Notes: generated by a model not told the origin, from the letters alone. Counted from the stretch's first letter, positions 1-13,659 are shown. The stretch: DNA of 64,000 bases from Lottia gigantea (GCF_000327385.1 NW_008709379.1:2481238-2545237); one strand, 5' to 3'. Numbers and translations: made by a program.

Positions 1-1324
1 ACCATGCGACACTATATTATGTGCTATACCGTGACAGAATTATTTCAAGCTAATATTTTAAATATTGTCATGACATCTATTCATGTTAAGCTAACCTACT
101 CTTCTACTTCACTTATCGCTGGATTAATTTCCTATGTCGGTACCTAATGAGTGTTACAAGACATAATAGCACAGACATCTTAACACATTGATTATAAATA
201 TTTACAATCTTGGAAACTCTGATGTTCACCAATACCCAGCCACCAGAGCTGCGATTGAACGGGGAGAGCGACTCAGTATGAGATATGAGTCTGCCTTGTG
301 GGTGAAACAATTCACTTCTATTATATTACATGGCGTATATTAAAGAAGAGCTGCAGCAAATTATATGACATAAACGTTGCTTCGTTCTAACGCTTGCAAA
401 TGCGTCTCATGCATCAGACAATAACTGTATAGTCACGGTTGTTTAAGGAATGGAATGTTAACTATGTTGAGTGTGAAAGTCACAAAGCTTCATTGGATCG
501 AGAGAAGGTGTAAATTCCAATTGCATAACAGCGTTGCTCTTAAATCCCATTGCATGAAAAGATGCAAAGGTAAACAAATTTACATAATCACGCAAATGGA
601 AAACGAATTACAGAAATTACATTTCATGAATCCCTTGAGAAAATTTTTTCAGGGAATTTCAAAATTAAAAGATAAAGGAGATCAAGGGTGAAATGAGAAA
701 CAGAGAAGCAACAAAATTATTGCCCATGGGAATGACGAGAGTTTGTAAAAACGTGATTGATGTTTCTAACTTTCCAATGTTCAATTTATTCTTGAGTTTT
801 TACCAATAAAATTGTCATTGATAATACCTTTTTAGTTCATTCAGTAAAATAATACAAGATTGATAGAAAAAAGGATGTCGTTCCTGTGCTCTTTTTAACG
901 CCAATTCAACGTCTTATAAGCAACTTTAGTCATTTGGCACTGGCTTTAAATAATTTTTGTCATTACCACATATGATCAAATAAGGTCGTTCAGTGTTGTA
1001 TTTGAATATATAAGTTTCGTTTACACATATTTATTTACGTGTGTAAGGGGATTAGGGAAATGTTACAAGAACTTACAAAAATACCATCTCCATTATTTCA
1101 TGAAATATATAAGTGTTCGGGGACTAGCAGTTCGTCTTCATCTTCTCTCCTTACAGAGTTTTCTTCTGGCTATTGGATATTTTTATCATGTAGCTGTCAT
1201 AGTTAAAATGTATAAATAGCCAAATATTTCAGTTATCTTACAAGTGTAAGAACACAATTGCAAGCATTTGACATCTTTAAATGCACGGCCGTATATCCAA
1301 TTGTGCAATTAATTTCAAAATGCG
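1..1324. other. AT-rich stretch, nothing recognised
   Basis: I see short open frames only, none with a recognisable motif, and no long inverted or tandem repeat. Confidence 0.5.
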
Positions 1325-1807
1325 ATGTTCATTGTTCCGCTGTTAACAAGGAAAATATGTCCTTGGTCTATTATTTGTACTGTTTGTCGAGACAGTTCAT
1401 TGATTTTAAACGACATTTCACAGACAATAAGACTCAACTCGTTACAATTCCCACTATATTTATCGGTTAATTGCCATTTAGTATGTGTGCTATTTAAGAG
1501 GAATGTAAAAAAAATCATTCAATTAAATAATTCAATCACAGAAATGTATTGTTTTAGTGGCTTACTACTCAGAGGAGTCTTATTGTTTATCATGGAAACG
1601 AGGAAGTTTGGTGATCGATCCAGATACTGTTCTCGTCCGAAACCTGATTCTTTTATAAGGTTTTATGGCGGAGCTGCTTCTTTTCCACTAACAATTAAAT
1701 GTTGTAAATCTTTAAAAAATGTTTTTGGTGTGATAATTCATGAGAAAAACTTCAGTCATCGAATGTCACCTGCTTTGTTCTTTAGGTTCCTCGACAGTTT
1801 GCAGTAA
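1325..1807 (+). CDS. orphan 160-codon reading frame, hypothetical
   Basis: This is the longest open frame outside the clear repeats: 160 codons in sequence where stop codons should occur about every 14 codons. I do not recognise the product. The N-terminal half is hydrophobic and cysteine-containing and reads like translated noncoding DNA. The part from the internal methionine at about residue 90 (beginning METRKFGDRSRYCSRP) is more basic and less biased. No signal peptide or domain can be named. No TATA box, splice pattern or poly(A) signal clearly frames it, and a poly-C/poly-A tract follows about 80 bp downstream. It may be a chance frame, a single-exon orphan, or an old element remnant. 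Confidence 0.15.
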   Translation: MFIVPLLTRKICPWSIICTVCRDSSLILNDISQTIRLNSLQFPLYLSVNCHLVCVLFKRNVKKIIQLNNSITEMYCFSGLLLRGVLLFIMETRKFGDRSRYCSRPKPDSFIRFYGGAASFPLTIKCCKSLKNVFGVIIHEKNFSHRMSPALFFRFLDSLQ

Positions 1808-1886
1808 GAACCACTTAGAAGCCAGCTTTCTTTGAATTATAGGTATACTATAGAGAGTCAAGTCATAGCAGTAAGAACAAAAAGAC

Positions 1887-1918
1887 CCCCCCGCCCCCCC
1901 CAAAAAAAAAAAAAAAAA
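1887..1918. repeat. homopolymer pair, C-rich tract then poly(A)
   Basis: A run of C broken by a single G is followed by about 17 A. It could be the A-tail of a retroposed fragment, but no body or target duplication is visible beside it. The length is also prone to assembly error. Confidence 0.7.
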
Positions 1919-2247
1919 TACCAATGTCTTACAAGGATAACAACTAGGTTCACGAAGACCTTGTCTACCAGCTACCAATCCATGGAAACGCCTTTTGGTT
2001 CTGGTTGCAGAGTTACGGAATTTTCCGAATCTATTTACAGCAGGGTTGACTGGAATAATATGGAAAAGGTAACCGATTCGAGTTCACAGATTGCCAAACG
2101 ACCGGAATTAAACTCCACGACCACCATTGGTTGAAGCAACCAATCAAATGGCATCATGTAAAGGAGATACATGTTAGGTGCATAAAATATGGCTAAAACC
2201 TAGAAATAACTTTGCGTTCATTAAATGTTTAGTGTTTAGTAATGACA

Positions 2248-3271
2248 TAATATAGTAGGATGGTCCTTATTTTTCATTTTTGGAAATGCTTCTCGCCCCT
2301 GGAAATTGTTCCTTCCTATCTACAAACACCACAGACAAAAACGAAACTGAAATATATCAATATTTAGGGGTAGCTCAAGTCTGCTGAAGTTTTGCCATTT
2401 TCTCTGATCACTATCTAAAAGGGGGGCACTAGTTTTTGAAGTCATTTTGAGGCAAATTTGGCATTGGTGTGTGACATCGGTTAGTACTAAGAGGCAGCAA
2501 CAGGTGTATTTGCTATTTGCAATGATAACATTGCTCTCTGTTCGATAAGTCTTGGGATTTTTCATACACCTGCATCTGCTATTGACATATATTGACGTTT
2601 TGGTCAAAAGCCAAAATACCAACATGTGAAAGACTGTCAAACGAGAAACTGTTTGAGAAGTGGCGTCTTCACTGAATTGAAGGACTTCACAACATCATTG
2701 TCAAGCCTATGTTCCAGAAGATGAAACTGCCAGATGAATTCCTCGTCACAGATCCCGACACCTGGGCAGAGGATGAGCACTTGCCTTTTCAAACGTAGTT
2801 AAATGAAGGTTGTCAACAATCATGTGGAACGTGGCGTGGCGCTCATTCAAGTGTACACTGGAATACCTACTAGGCCTAGGGATGAACAGAACAGACAGTA
2901 AAAAGGCGACTCTTAGTAAAATACTATATATTTTCTGTGAATTTCCTGATATTTTGTGAACTTTTAGATACATTTTACTATTTCTGAAACATTTGATATT
3001 TCATGTTTGTTGGCAGAATGTATGGTAATGGTGAAGAATAGCAATAAAACTTACACACAATAAAATTCATATAATGTTTTTATTAGGCTTTGTTATTATA
3101 TTGGAGGAAAAACTTCACCAGGATTGAGCTACCCCTAAATATTTCAATAATTTACCGAAAACTTCCAGGAAATGTTTTTGTGCCAAATAGAACATATTCT
3201 GAAGGTGAGAGTTGGGAATACTGGAAAAATTTTTTGGTTTTGCCCCAAATAAGGACCACACTATAATATAG
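2248..3271. mobile_element. hAT-type DNA transposon remnant, 1,008 bp with 8-bp target duplication
   Basis: The element occupies 2256-3263 and is flanked by the identical octamer TAATATAG at 2248-2255 and 3264-3271. Its ends are TAGGATGGTCC and, reverse-complemented, TAGTGTGGTCC. An 8-bp duplication with TAGNG-like termini is diagnostic for the hAT superfamily. Inverted similarity continues inward for about 150 bp: strong at the outer GGTCCTTATTT, weak in the middle, and strong again at the inner TATTTAGGGGTAGCTCAA. The interior is about 650 bp, too short for a whole hAT transposase, so this is an internally deleted, non-autonomous copy. Imperfect terminal repeats suggest it is not recent, although the target duplication is still exact. 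Confidence 0.85.
2721..2901 (+). pseudogene. decayed protein remnant inside the hAT element
   Basis: Two short frames lie end to end. Frame one (2721-2795) reads KLPDEFLVTDPDTWAEDEH and ends at a TAG. Frame two (2803-2898) carries VVNNHVERGVALIQVYTG and ends at a TAA. The NxxxERGVxLIQ motif resembles the C-terminal part of uncharacterised, multicopy proteins I recall from invertebrate genomes; I cannot confirm this without a search. Both frames lie between the terminal repeats, so they are most simply cargo or the tail of the parental element's own protein. The reading frame shifts between the pieces, and no upstream part survives in open form. Not functional. Confidence 0.45.
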
Positions 3272-6200
3272 TTTATTCGAAAGAATGAAATGACCAGCAA
3301 CCTTTATTAAGAAGGAACTAGGAATATGATTTTTCTCATGCTATCGGCAAGGTATGTACAACCAAATGTCTGAAGAATAAAGCCAAAGCTTATCCTGTGG
3401 CAAGGTCTTACCACCTTTAGTTCAATAACATTTGAAAGACATAGAATCAGTTATTACGCATTAAGCTCAGACATACATTCTCACATGTATATGTTACAAA
3501 TGAACATTATTACAAAATCACACTTTTGTACAAATCAAATCCAAATTATACATCTGCTCGAAAAAAGACACTTAAGATCATGGGTATAAATTCAAATTTG
3601 TTCAATAAAAATCATGGAAATCGACAAAAATTAAAAATATATTGTGAACACAATGCGTAATTTATACCCCATCTTATTGTGATCGGGCCTTTGACAAGTG
3701 CATTATAAATCAAGGGAACTTGTTGGAGGGAAATACAGAAGTAGAACTTACTGGATTTTCTTACTTGGCCTATTCTCGGTCGTTTCCCAATCAATCCAGA
3801 TCTTTTACTTTGTTCATTTAATTGATTAATTTTTATCCCCTGTAATTAATCCCTCAATCTCATAATTATTTTTTGATGAAGATTTTATGTCATTAGCACA
3901 TACAGACAGTTCAAGACTTCAGCGGTAGTATAGAAACCAAACAACATGCACAGCTTAATATCTGTATCGACATCTGATATTAGATAATTATATATTGTTG
4001 ATAATCATACCGAATAGCACCACTGACGTTATAAATGCATACATTTGCGGAACAAATCTATTAAATAACTCCCAGATCATTATATGTATGATCCGATCAT
4101 CTTGGATTAATCACACCCATAAACCTGCTTCGGTCATTAAAGAAAAGAGGTAAGTTGATATATCATCAGACATCGCCATAGATATCATAATTCTCACTAA
4201 TGACCGTCATTATCTTGTCTGTAATTTACGTCAGCAGAGCGGCCTGCCTTTAGTTGTCGGCTGTGATACAGTTATCATGACATTGCATCTCTTTCGCTTG
4301 TTTGGCGAGCCTAACAAAATATTTAAATGAAATAGAAAAGAGACTGATGCCTATACAAGGTGTTAGTCTACGTACCTAAATGGAAAATTGCCGTTACATC
4401 GATATAAACAAAGACTGCATGTGAACTGATATACATGGTTTCTATGGGGTTTGCTTCAATAATTTATAAAAGCATAATGCTGAAATTATTTTGAAATTCC
4501 CGAAAACTACATGTAGTCTTTAAATTGTTGGAACACAATTTGATGATATACTAATCTTGACTTTCAGCAGTACACATTATCATAATTAAGCAATATACCA
4601 TAAACTGTGTTTTCTTATTTAAACTGATCTCTAATCCTGATGCTGCTTTAGCATTAATCCTTCTTTCTCTGGGCTTAATCGTACTATACTGGGCTACTGT
4701 TCTATCCTCATCAGCTCAGGTGATAATGACCTTTGTGTCTTTGGAATACGTGTACTTTGAAGCGAAGCAAGGATTATCTGCAAAGATCAAGTAGTAAATT
4801 AGATATATTATCTTCTATAGTTAACAAGTAAATATACAAAATTGGGCGGTTAATCTTTCATCTTGGCATCCAAATTTAGAATAAATTAGATAATAGCATG
4901 CAATAGACGCCAAATTTCGTGTTTCTATACACATAAAATACAACTTGACTTGTACCAGAATGTAAATATGTAATCAATTGTTGTTTCAAATGATAAAACC
5001 CGACAGGAAAAATAGAAAATGATTCAAGAAAAATAACAGATATTCATAAAAACATGTTACAATTCACTAGAAAGTGATTACAGCCCGTCAGTAAACATGT
5101 TTATTAGACGATAAAGTGTAAAAGATATACATGTATTAACAGATGGGAAAAGGAAACTCGGTATTCTTGTTTAAATGTAGATGAATAGTCCGAATAATCG
5201 GCATTTCCACTTTTAACTAATCTAGATTACTGATGTCTGTTGAATAATATTGGTATCTGGAATTATCCACTCGAGTAACATAACAATTTCGTGTCATTTT
5301 CTCTGACACTTTGCGTTTCTTACCGCCTCATAATGTTCTTATGGTGAAATTGTTCACCATTCAAAGCGAGTTATCTTGAACCCGTTGTTTTATAACGGGA
5401 TAACAAAACCAAAAGTAGAAAATAAACAGTAAGTTAGTCGCTCTGGGCGCACGAGAGATTGAAAAATCACAGTTGCAATCTGATGCGTATGTTCTACCTT
5501 CCAATAAAATTTGGATCTGGTGGTAGACCCGAGAGGTCCGAGTTGGCAATTACCCAATCGATCGAATCGCCAATTGATCTGAGTCCATCAATTGTTGATG
5601 ATGCATGTGTTTTCATATTATGAATACAAGAGAACAGTATTATTGAATTGAAGAATACAGGTGCTTGACATAACACATAAATCTGAACACCTATATTTAG
5701 TTTTACAGAACCTAATGTACTAATCATTTCACACTTGATTTCCAATTATATTTCACACGTGAACACCCTTAAGATCGATAGTGTTTACATGATATAACGC
5801 TATACATATTGAAAAGATAACGTTTGTCAGTTTTGGTGGAAATTATTAGTATATTTATTTCAGATTAGTTTGATTTTACTGCAAAAGAGAGAGATTAGAT
5901 CCAGTGTTGTACAATAAATGAAGATTTTGTTAATATTGTGCAGTCAATACGTTTTTTTCGGATACTTTTTTTCATCATTAGCTTTATTTCTGACTCGATT
6001 TCGCCAAAACTATTTAAAAATATACCATGTAAATTGGGGTAATGGAACGTTAACCCTCGTCATTTACGTTCCACTGATGCCAAGAGGAATATATAGTTAA
6101 ATTACTGTTATTATATAGCACTACATGTGAGTAATACGTGTTCTCTGGTTAACAACGCCAGCTGGATTGTAATTTGTTACACACGTTCTCAACAAGCAAA

Positions 6201-9200
6201 AATTATTTTTCAATTTACGCCAATCAAATCGACAAAACAACTAGTTAAATTTTTAAGTGAAATAAACATTTTATACCTTCAAGGTTATAACGTGCCATAT
6301 TACCTAACTTCTATTAATAATAATCAAACCAACTTTTCAGAAATATAATCTCACATGTACATTTCTAACATTTTTTTAAGTTTTATCCATATCATGATAT
6401 CAAATGCGGATGAGAATTTCAATGGCATGCTGGTAATAGTTAAAGAACTACGGCCTGCTTTTGTTTCTGCAGAAAGTTAATTTTGAATCTGGAAATCCGG
6501 GCCTGAACTCTTTAATCTGTTAAAGAGAATATTTTGAATGCTGTATCCCATTAATTGAGTGTAATTGAATCATTTGTCATGTTCTTATGTAATATTTTTT
6601 ACTTAAAAACATTAAAATGTTATATTATTTTTACTGAAAAAAACTTTACATAAGAAAAATGTTAAAATTTGAATCATTTAAAATACATTAACATTCTTTC
6701 ATTAATTTCAAGAATAGTTAGTGAAGTTATCCACAGATAAAAAAACCTGACTGAAGTTATCTTGATAGGTATTTTAAATTGTTTGTTTGGCATTAAATTT
6801 ATCCATGAATTAAACAATTTCCTTCATTTAACACCGCTTCTGATGTGTCATTGCTGTTTTATTGCTAACTTAAAGTAAGTAAACTGGTATTCAAAAACTT
6901 CATGTTTCCATAAAAAGTCAAAATTAATGTCTTATATTTATGCACTCGATTCAATTAATGAAGATGTGCAACGCCATGCATCACAGGACCTTGACAAACG
7001 AGATCTTGGACTAAGTGCTCCATCTAAAGCGTTTTCCTTGTTAAGTTGCACATCGTATAATAACATGACTCTGACCAAAATCGCATACTGATATAATTAC
7101 AGAAACAGATAATTTCTCAGCTCACTGTGGTCAAAGAGTTTGTTTGACCATTACATCTTCAGTGCTATTATTTACCTTGAAGTAGGAAGGTTGGTTGATG
7201 ATACGTTAACACTCTCTTCCAGTGGAAATATGTAATCTGATATCTAGGACAAGAATTCCGATTTGTTAATTGTTGTTTTAATTGGAAACTGTCTGGGGCT
7301 GTTCAAACCACCTGGACTATTGATTTCCATCACAACATTTCACCGAAGGCATTAAATCAGAAAGGATTCATCAAGCTCTCATCGACATATCAATTATAAA
7401 TTAACCTTTAATTCTGTTCTATTTTTTTACTCAAAGAGGTACAGGCTTTGTTAAATGAAAAATAATGGTAAACGTACAGTAAATAAAATAACTGATTACT
7501 GGATATTTGTGTAGTGGATTTATTGAGCAGTCTTCTTCCTATAGAAGAAATGAACAAAGTCTGACGAACTTGCTGATAAAAGTTTTATTGGTATAGCTTT
7601 AAATACTCTTGATTCTTCGTGATGTCGCTGGCGGGGTAAGAACACACACCTGATGCCACTTAAGCATTTAGGAATCGACATCCGAACAAAGAGTCTATAT
7701 AACGATTATCAAATTTATCTATCGTATATAGAAATATTTAAAATTTAAACTGAAAGTTTTCGATTCTATTTTAATATTTCTATATTGCTCTACAATCAAT
7801 ATACATGTATTGAGCACATTTTAACATTGAAATATTTTATTATTTTTTTATTGTACTTATAATGAAAAATTATATGCGCCACAGCTTTTTAAGTCCATAT
7901 TGGTTATAATGTTCATGTGCCACGGCCACTCTAGAAAACAGGCTTTAGAGATTAGATTTGTCTACCATCTGCTTTCTCACTTTTATACATTGACGTCTCT
8001 AAGTTTAATTTTATTTTCAGAGAAAACCTGTCTTTCTGATTACATTTATCTATCATGTAGCTTTCTGAGGTGTATTATATCTTTGTTTCATTTGTTAATT
8101 GGCTATAGACATTAGAATGACAAGAGGAGATGTTAACTGAACTCAAGTCGATTACTTTTTTAATGCATGCTGACATGAAATTTGATAAGTTAGTTATCTT
8201 TTGTCTGCATCCGACATTGCCTTGTATCTAAAAGACAGATCTTGAGAGCCAATGTCCTCGATAAATTTATTGCTGTTCCATGTAACAAGTATCGAGTCAT
8301 ATTGCATAATATTATAGTGTCTGGGTCGATTTGTTAAGTTTTTTGTGATAATTAAGCGATAATAACCACAGCACTAGACGACAGTCCTGGTAGAGTAGAT
8401 GGTTTGGTGGGCTGATAGGGGTGGTTTTCGATTTACCTTTGTAAGGACCTATCATCTATCAGTATGGTAACGTAGATGTTCCACATCTTTTATTTGTCTG
8501 TATTACTTACAAAATCGCATCATTTCGGAGTATTGGAGAAAATAGAAAGGAAGAATTTTAATTTGTGCCAAGGTCGTGTCAAGATGTCCTGTAAACAAAA
8601 AAATTCTGGGTTCATTTGACAATGTGATACTGACAACGTAAAAACTGCAATTTATTTTTTCCGGAAATCAGCACGTCCTAAGAACAGATCGACCTTTCCA
8701 CTCCCACAAAGTTCTTCTCTTTATCGAGCTGATCGACTAGGATATTAATGTCACAATCCTTCCTACTTACCAACTCTATCACTTCAAATTCTCCTTTATG
8801 TCATCACAATTCTGAACATTATTATTTGTTGTGGAACTAGATGTTCTTGCAGGTGTCCAGAATATGTCCATATTGAGACTAGTAAGAATTAAGGTGAACC
8901 AATTATGTGTGGTGTGATATATGATTACTTCCATCAGATATCGCTATTACAAACCATTACGATTATATCTTGATGTATAAAGAGGTATATCAGCATCAAT
9001 AATAGTTTTTACAGGTGATATGTTTCGATTTAAGCACTCGAGTAATTTTCAAACACCTGGTTTTCCAGCAATTATTCACCAATTCCTCTAGGTAATCGTG
9101 ACTTTTTATGACATAAGCTACTTTCCACCTGCAACGGGCTGTTCCTGATGAAGGACTAAAATTCCACGTTTTCTTTTCTTTAAGGTTCAATTGCAGTCTG

Positions 9201-9414
9201 ATTTTCATTCTGAACGAAGTTACAGAACGCTCCATAATGTAAAGCTGCAAAGGTGTAAAGCTCATAATTAGAGGCCTATATCCTATTAATCTTTAAGTCT
9301 GATTCTGAAGTGATTTAAAACAACCTGGATGCAGTTCAAAAGTTTAGTATATAATAAGCTTTAATTATTGATTAATAATTAACATAAAAAAAATTACGAA
9401 GACTCAGTCATTTT
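3272..9414. other. 6 kb with no recognised gene or element
   Basis: AT-rich sequence. Only minor structure is visible: a 16-bp palindrome at 5342-5357, a hairpin with CCCGTT/AACGGG arms at 5381-5399, and a TGGAACGT/ACGTTCCA inverted pair at about 6042-6072. The largest open frame, 89 codons on the minus strand at 8996-9265, shows no motif I know. Confidence 0.5.
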
Positions 9415-10463
9415 TGTTTGTTTTTTCCAATTCCTTTATTCAAAATATCCAATACAGTTTTACACACTTAGTTATAAACATATAGACAAAAATATAATAT
9501 TATATCAGATATAATAAAAACATATAATTTCTATAATATTTAAGACTAGGTTTCAAGTTCTTATAAATCAGGTACTTCCATTTTTCATGATATGTTTGAC
9601 ACTTTTTTTTATTTCTATGGATGCAATAGACTTCAAAAATGACATTAAATGACTGGAGTGGACAGATTTTTGGCTGCATTTACATTTGAAGATATAATAG
9701 TTGGCCAAAATAATTATGTGATTTACAAATTGATACTGTGTGCTATTGTCAACTTTCCAAGGTTCTATTCCTAAATGAATAGACTTCTTATTTAAATTGA
9801 TAGATTTTTCCAAAACTTTATTTACCTTATTCCATAAAGTTTGTTTTTGTGTGCATTGAATGAATAGGTGATCTACAGTTGAATTACAGAAATCACACAC
9901 TTTTTTTAATTTCGTTCCTATATATTATCCTATAAATCTATTTAAATTGAAAATTTCTGGTCTTTTCGTCTTGACAGGTAGAATAAATTCCTTCAAATAT
10001 TTCTCTGGTCGCTTTATGGTCTAGTAAAATATTTATTTCCATTTCCCATTTATTTATTGCTATTAGTCTTACAAACTTGGATTTAATTCTTTTCTGATAT
10101 ATGTCTCGTGATTTAGATTTTTTGAATTCACAATGATACATTTCCACAATAAATTGTTCAATACAGAGTAAAGTATGATTCTGTTGTTCTAGTGTCCCGT
10201 CGTTAAATTTCAAACACATTTTTTGTAACCTTTAACTATTATGTAATGTATTTGAATTATTGCTCTGAAAGTCAGAGACAAAAACTTTTTTTTTATTTAT
10301 CATATTTAAAACAATATTTACATCTGTTTTGATCTTGACGTTTTTATTTAAATATGCTATTTGAGTTTGGATTGGAGATATATTATCAATATACTGATTA
10401 TATATTTGATGCCAGTTTTTAAAAAGTTGGTTATAAAATTGTGATTTTACATTTACAAGTAAA
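9415..10463 (-). mobile_element. LINE (non-LTR retrotransposon) 3' part, 5'-truncated
   Basis: Reading the minus strand from 10463 downward gives the C-terminal region of a LINE reverse transcriptase in broken frames: FYNQLFKNWHQIYNQYID near 10440-10390, then INKWEMEINILLDHKATRE and EKTRNFQFK (9938-10219), then the zinc-knuckle CDFCNSTVDHLFIQC (C-x2-C-x5-H-x4-C; 9568-9900). This order, a RNFQFK-type strand before the knuckle, is usual in L1/Tx1-like ORF2 proteins. At least three interruptions are visible: a TAA ending the first piece, and a TAG plus a frameshift just before the knuckle. The 3' untranslated part holds an AATAAA signal (about 9435) and an A-rich end near 9415. The catalytic reverse transcriptase core is absent; the frame is cut where the Penelope element begins. 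Confidence 0.75.
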
Positions 10464-12260
10464 TTGATAAACCTACAAATCAGGCAGCGACATATTTATT
10501 CCTTACCCAAAATTCACAAAGACCCATCAACTGTATGGTTTATTCCTAACCAAGTACCTAAAGGACCTCCAATCATATCGGATTGCTTAAGTGAATCGTA
10601 TCGTATCTCAGAATATATTGATCATTTTCTATTACCTTTGGCATCAAAACACCCGGCATATATAAAAGATACTAATGATTTTGTTTCAAAATGAAGGAAT
10701 TAAAAATACCTAGCAACGCTATCTTAATTTCAATGGGATGTTCAAAGCATGTACACTCGGATAGATAATTTTTCTGGCCTCTGTAAGAAAGGCTTTTGAC
10801 AGGAATCCTAACATTAGCCGCCCGGATAATGACCTAGGAATGACTTTACTTTTAATGAAAAAGTTTATCTTCAGATATTTGGCACTGCCATGGTAAACGC
10901 TTTGCGCCGTCATATGCAAATATATTCATGGCAGAATGGGTACGAGAAATGTCTCCACTTTGTCCATTACTTCCTCATTTTTATGTACGATTTCTTGACG
11001 ATATTTTTATAGTTTGGACCCACACCATAGAAGAATTCTGGGAATATTTCGATATTCTCAATAATCACCACCCTTTAGTAAAACTAACAGCCAAAATTAG
11101 CGAAAACCGTATTGATTTCCTTGATACGACAGTATTTAAGGACAGTGATTTTACTACTTCTGGTAAATTAGATATCAAGGTTTTCTTTAAGGAAACTGAC
11201 ACTCACCAACTTTTGTTTAAATCCTCTTTTCACCCTAAACATACATTTTTGGGAGTTATTAAGTACCAGATATTTCCACAGGAAGAGGGCTTCGAGGAGG
11301 CATGCTCTATTGTTATTAAAGAATTGCAGAAACGTGGATATTCTAAACGATTCCTTCGAAAGATAAAGAATTTAACGATTTGTGAAATGAAAGCCAAGTT
11401 AGATGTCTCTACCACCATCGACCTCTCTGCAAATATCACACCCTGTTTCAAAACTTCTTGTTTGACCTGCCCATTTTTTTTAACTCAACTCGTTTTTTCA
11501 CCAACACCTCAAATAATGGCAAATTTCAGATAAATAACAGAAAACCTTTCTTGTGACAGCAGCAATATTATATAACTTATATCATGTACTATCTGTCTTA
11601 AACAATATATTGGTGAAACAAAACACAAATTAAGAACACGGTTCAATGACCATAGATTCGATATAAATCATAATCATGACAAATCTCTTGCTAAACATTT
11701 TAACCAGTCAGATCACACTATAAATGATGTCCAAATTACACTTATTAAAAAAAATTCATGAACAAAACGATATCCCAACAAAAACCTACAGACTTCTTCG
11801 AGAAAATTTCTGGATAAACAAATTGAAAACAATACAGCCAAATGTCCAAGTGGATTATCAAATAATTTCATTTGTTCCATTTTCAGTATCACAGCTTGCC
11901 AAGCCATAACAATTATCAAGGAACTGTACAGGGAACTCCATCAAAAATTCCCTGATATATTTCAAAAAGATTTAGTTATTGCTTTTAAACGTAATAAGAA
12001 TGTTAATGATATTTTAGACCTTTTTACAGACTATTGGTTCATCTCCATTTTAATTTAATACTCTCTCTTTAGTTCATAGGATGTTGGTTACAGAAACAGA
12101 AAACTACGAACTTCATTCACATTAATATATATACTCTATTATTTTAGAATTATTTAATTTGTAATTAGTATTACTTTATAATTTAATTTCATTACTTTAT
12201 AAAAATCACGTTGATTTAGCTGAATTTTCACCTCGGCCTGTGCTTTCGTAACTTTCAATT
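10464..12260 (+). mobile_element. Penelope-like element, 5'-truncated, decayed
   Basis: The plus strand encodes, in order, a reverse transcriptase and a GIY-YIG endonuclease, the architecture specific to Penelope-like elements. From 10464: SLPKIHKDPS and ISDCLSESYRISEYIDHFL (early palm motifs). At 10928-11533 there is a 201-codon frame with RFLDDIFIVW; FLDD, at 10991-11002, is the catalytic aspartate motif in the form typical of Penelope. It continues with RIDFLDTTVFK and a CFKTSCLTCPFF cysteine linker. From about 11560 comes the endonuclease: QYIGETK at 11603-11623, then RTRFNDHRFDINHNHDKSLA and RENFWINKLKT at 11724-11909. The C-terminus resembles the copies at 29.8 and 41.4 kb but is clearly divergent. 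Several frame breaks are present, and the N-terminal region is missing. The 3' limit is approximate. Confidence 0.9.
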
Positions 12261-13659
12261 ATATGTTGTTGTTACATCTACTCTTACCTAACGATAAAGA
12301 GATTTAAAGATTCCTAGAATACTTGCTGATCCAGTGGCGTTTCTACTTTTCAATACTGTTACTCTGAGCGGATTGTACCAGGAAGAAACATATTCTGGCA
12401 TTAACAGGTATGTGTCACGTGGATTAGTGGTAAGAGGCGTATATTCCAGAGACAGATATTGCTTTATGTAATTATAATATCATCAAGTCTATTCTGACCT
12501 TTTCAGATACTAAGAACGTAGGCAGTATTACAGAACAAAATATGCGCTTGTGTCACGCACAAAATCAAACATTAAGGCAATTAGCCCATTGACACTGACC
12601 TTCCTTGATTCGTTCTTACAAAACCTATTTATTTCTAGATATTTAATAATCAACATTTACAAAACTTTCACGTCTTGTAGGTCAAAAGACACCTTCAATG
12701 CTATACATAGGTTGACAATATACTCTGATAATTTAGTATTGAAAAATGAACAGTAGTTATCATTAGTAATTTCCTTTGAAATCTTGGAATACAATTCTAA
12801 TATTACATTAAGTGGAGTTCAATTTGTCCCCAGACCCCAACCTTTTAAAAGTAAGCTATATACCCTCTTATTAGGATTAAATAAAAGAGGGCTAGGTCGA
12901 CATTGAGCAACAACCGGCTAAGTCATGTTTGTAAAATTGGGCGCATAGACGATTCAACAGTTTCTCGGGTGTTAAAAACAAAAATAATGTTCTAATAAAA
13001 ATCTTTGAATTGTCAGTCCACCTCAGATCACCTTATAACATCAGAAATGAGTCTTGTAGAACATCTGTGATTACTATTCGAATATTCCTTAATATAACCA
13101 GATTATCGCAATATAAGATAATTGTTTTGATATTTCTAAATAAATCGATTAACATTTCCCTTTAATATTTTCCCTAGATTCTAAAAAAGAAAAGTATTAT
13201 TTTTAGTTACTTTGATGGCTGTTAACTGACAATTACAGACTTGACACATTCAGATATAGTAAAAGATTAAAAGCACAGAAAGTTAAGTTGGCACTTGCAA
13301 CCAACAATTTAAAGGGGCAATATGCAAAATTTTCATTATATAGAACGTCTTACGGTATACCTGAAAATATTTTTAATATTTAATATATACATCTATGTAA
13401 CTACTCATTATTTATTAAATGGATCCGGAATTACAAAAAAGTTTGTTATGTACTGATTAACTTTAGATTTTATCTTTAATGGTCTTGGTAGACGTGCTCA
13501 TACTTGTGAGGCTGGATGATCATTACTACCTTCACGATTGTACTATTGCAATACTGTTTCATTTTTATGAAAATGTGTTATCAAGTAAAAACCGGGAATT
13601 TACACTTTTCTTCTATTGCCCACGTGTATACATAATACCTAATTACATCTATATATGAC
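12261..13659. other. no recognised feature
   Basis: AT-rich; only short open frames without motifs. I looked on the minus strand for the missing 5' half of the interrupted LINE and did not see it. Confidence 0.45.
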
